NCBI GenBank assembly: GCA_026134085.1
Contig: JAOQIN010000019.1
Location: 1-32,906 of the forward strand
Source: Candidatus Methanoxibalbensis ujae
Lineage (GTDB): Archaea; Halobacteriota; Syntropharchaeia; Alkanophagales; Methanospirareceae
Reading direction: 5' to 3'
Length of the DNA stretch: 32,906 nt
Shown piece after piece: positions 32,823-32,906 of the stretch. Made by a program: the position numbers and the translations under genes. Within the stretch, counting starts at the first letter, position 1. Each line of letters starts with the position of its first letter. The notes under the pieces are model-generated. The model saw nothing but the letters and a program-made list of their open reading frames with translations. It was not told where the DNA came from and searched no databases.

Positions 32823-32906
32823 GAAGCTCGCAAACTCTGATAATTTTTGCAGATAATTTTTGCAACTCAATACTGCTCTGGTAAAACATAAAAAATTGTC
32901 TGTTCT

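Overview
The window is a stretch of archaeal chromosome. It carries a euryarchaeal-type RNA polymerase gene block (tRNA-Lys, rpoH, a single-gene rpoB, rpoA1, rpoA2) followed by rpl30e, nusA, rpsL and rpsG. Other archaeal marks are FilR1-domain regulators, a TRAM protein, TATA/BRE-like boxes and GGTGA-type ribosome binding sites. Two FilR1-type regulators, an Rcp1-like response regulator and a MetV-MetF pair next to a GltD-HdrCD-like fusion suggest a relative of the methanogens, such as the ANME-1/Syntrophoarchaeia lineages where MetF is thought to stand in for Mer. That placement is inference; nothing here proves it.

Layout. 1-7009 is a signalling island: a receiver-PAS-histidine kinase, an Rcp1-like receiver protein with an acidic tail, a UbiA-family prenyltransferase (minus), two FilR1-type winged-helix regulators (minus) that share a perfectly identical 336-bp segment, and a divergent receiver-histidine kinase. 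7146-9032 is a lone GspE/VirB11-type secretion or pilus ATPase. 9284-21578 is the transcription/translation block. Its spacers hold private tandem repeats built on GTGATG/GTGAG, RpoB carries a long acidic insert, and two inteins interrupt catalytic-centre proteins: one in the trigger loop of RNA polymerase A'' and one in the decoding-centre loop of ribosomal protein S12. 22503-22718 is a small TRAM protein. 23517-24427 looks foreign: a DUF4386-like membrane protein coupled to a truncated flavodoxin. 24551-30447 is a C1/redox cluster: an isocitrate/isopropylmalate dehydrogenase family enzyme divergent from metV, then metF and a 950-residue flavoprotein/iron-sulfur fusion that could feed electrons to or take them from MetF. 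30448-32906 is a decayed zone of short minus-strand ORF pieces (an RDD-family pseudogene, an ORF split by an in-frame TAG), an intact PH-like small protein gene, and two copies of an attC-like palindromic repeat.

How the parts fit. Transcription and translation genes are linked as in other archaea, but are loosened by repeat-filled spacers. Both inteins have degenerate or missing homing endonuclease motifs, so they are probably fixed and must splice for the cell to make active polymerase and ribosomes. The metabolic cluster links a pyridine-nucleotide dehydrogenase, the methylene-to-methyl step and heterodisulfide-reductase-like chemistry. No rRNA genes or CRISPR arrays were seen, and no complete insertion sequence.
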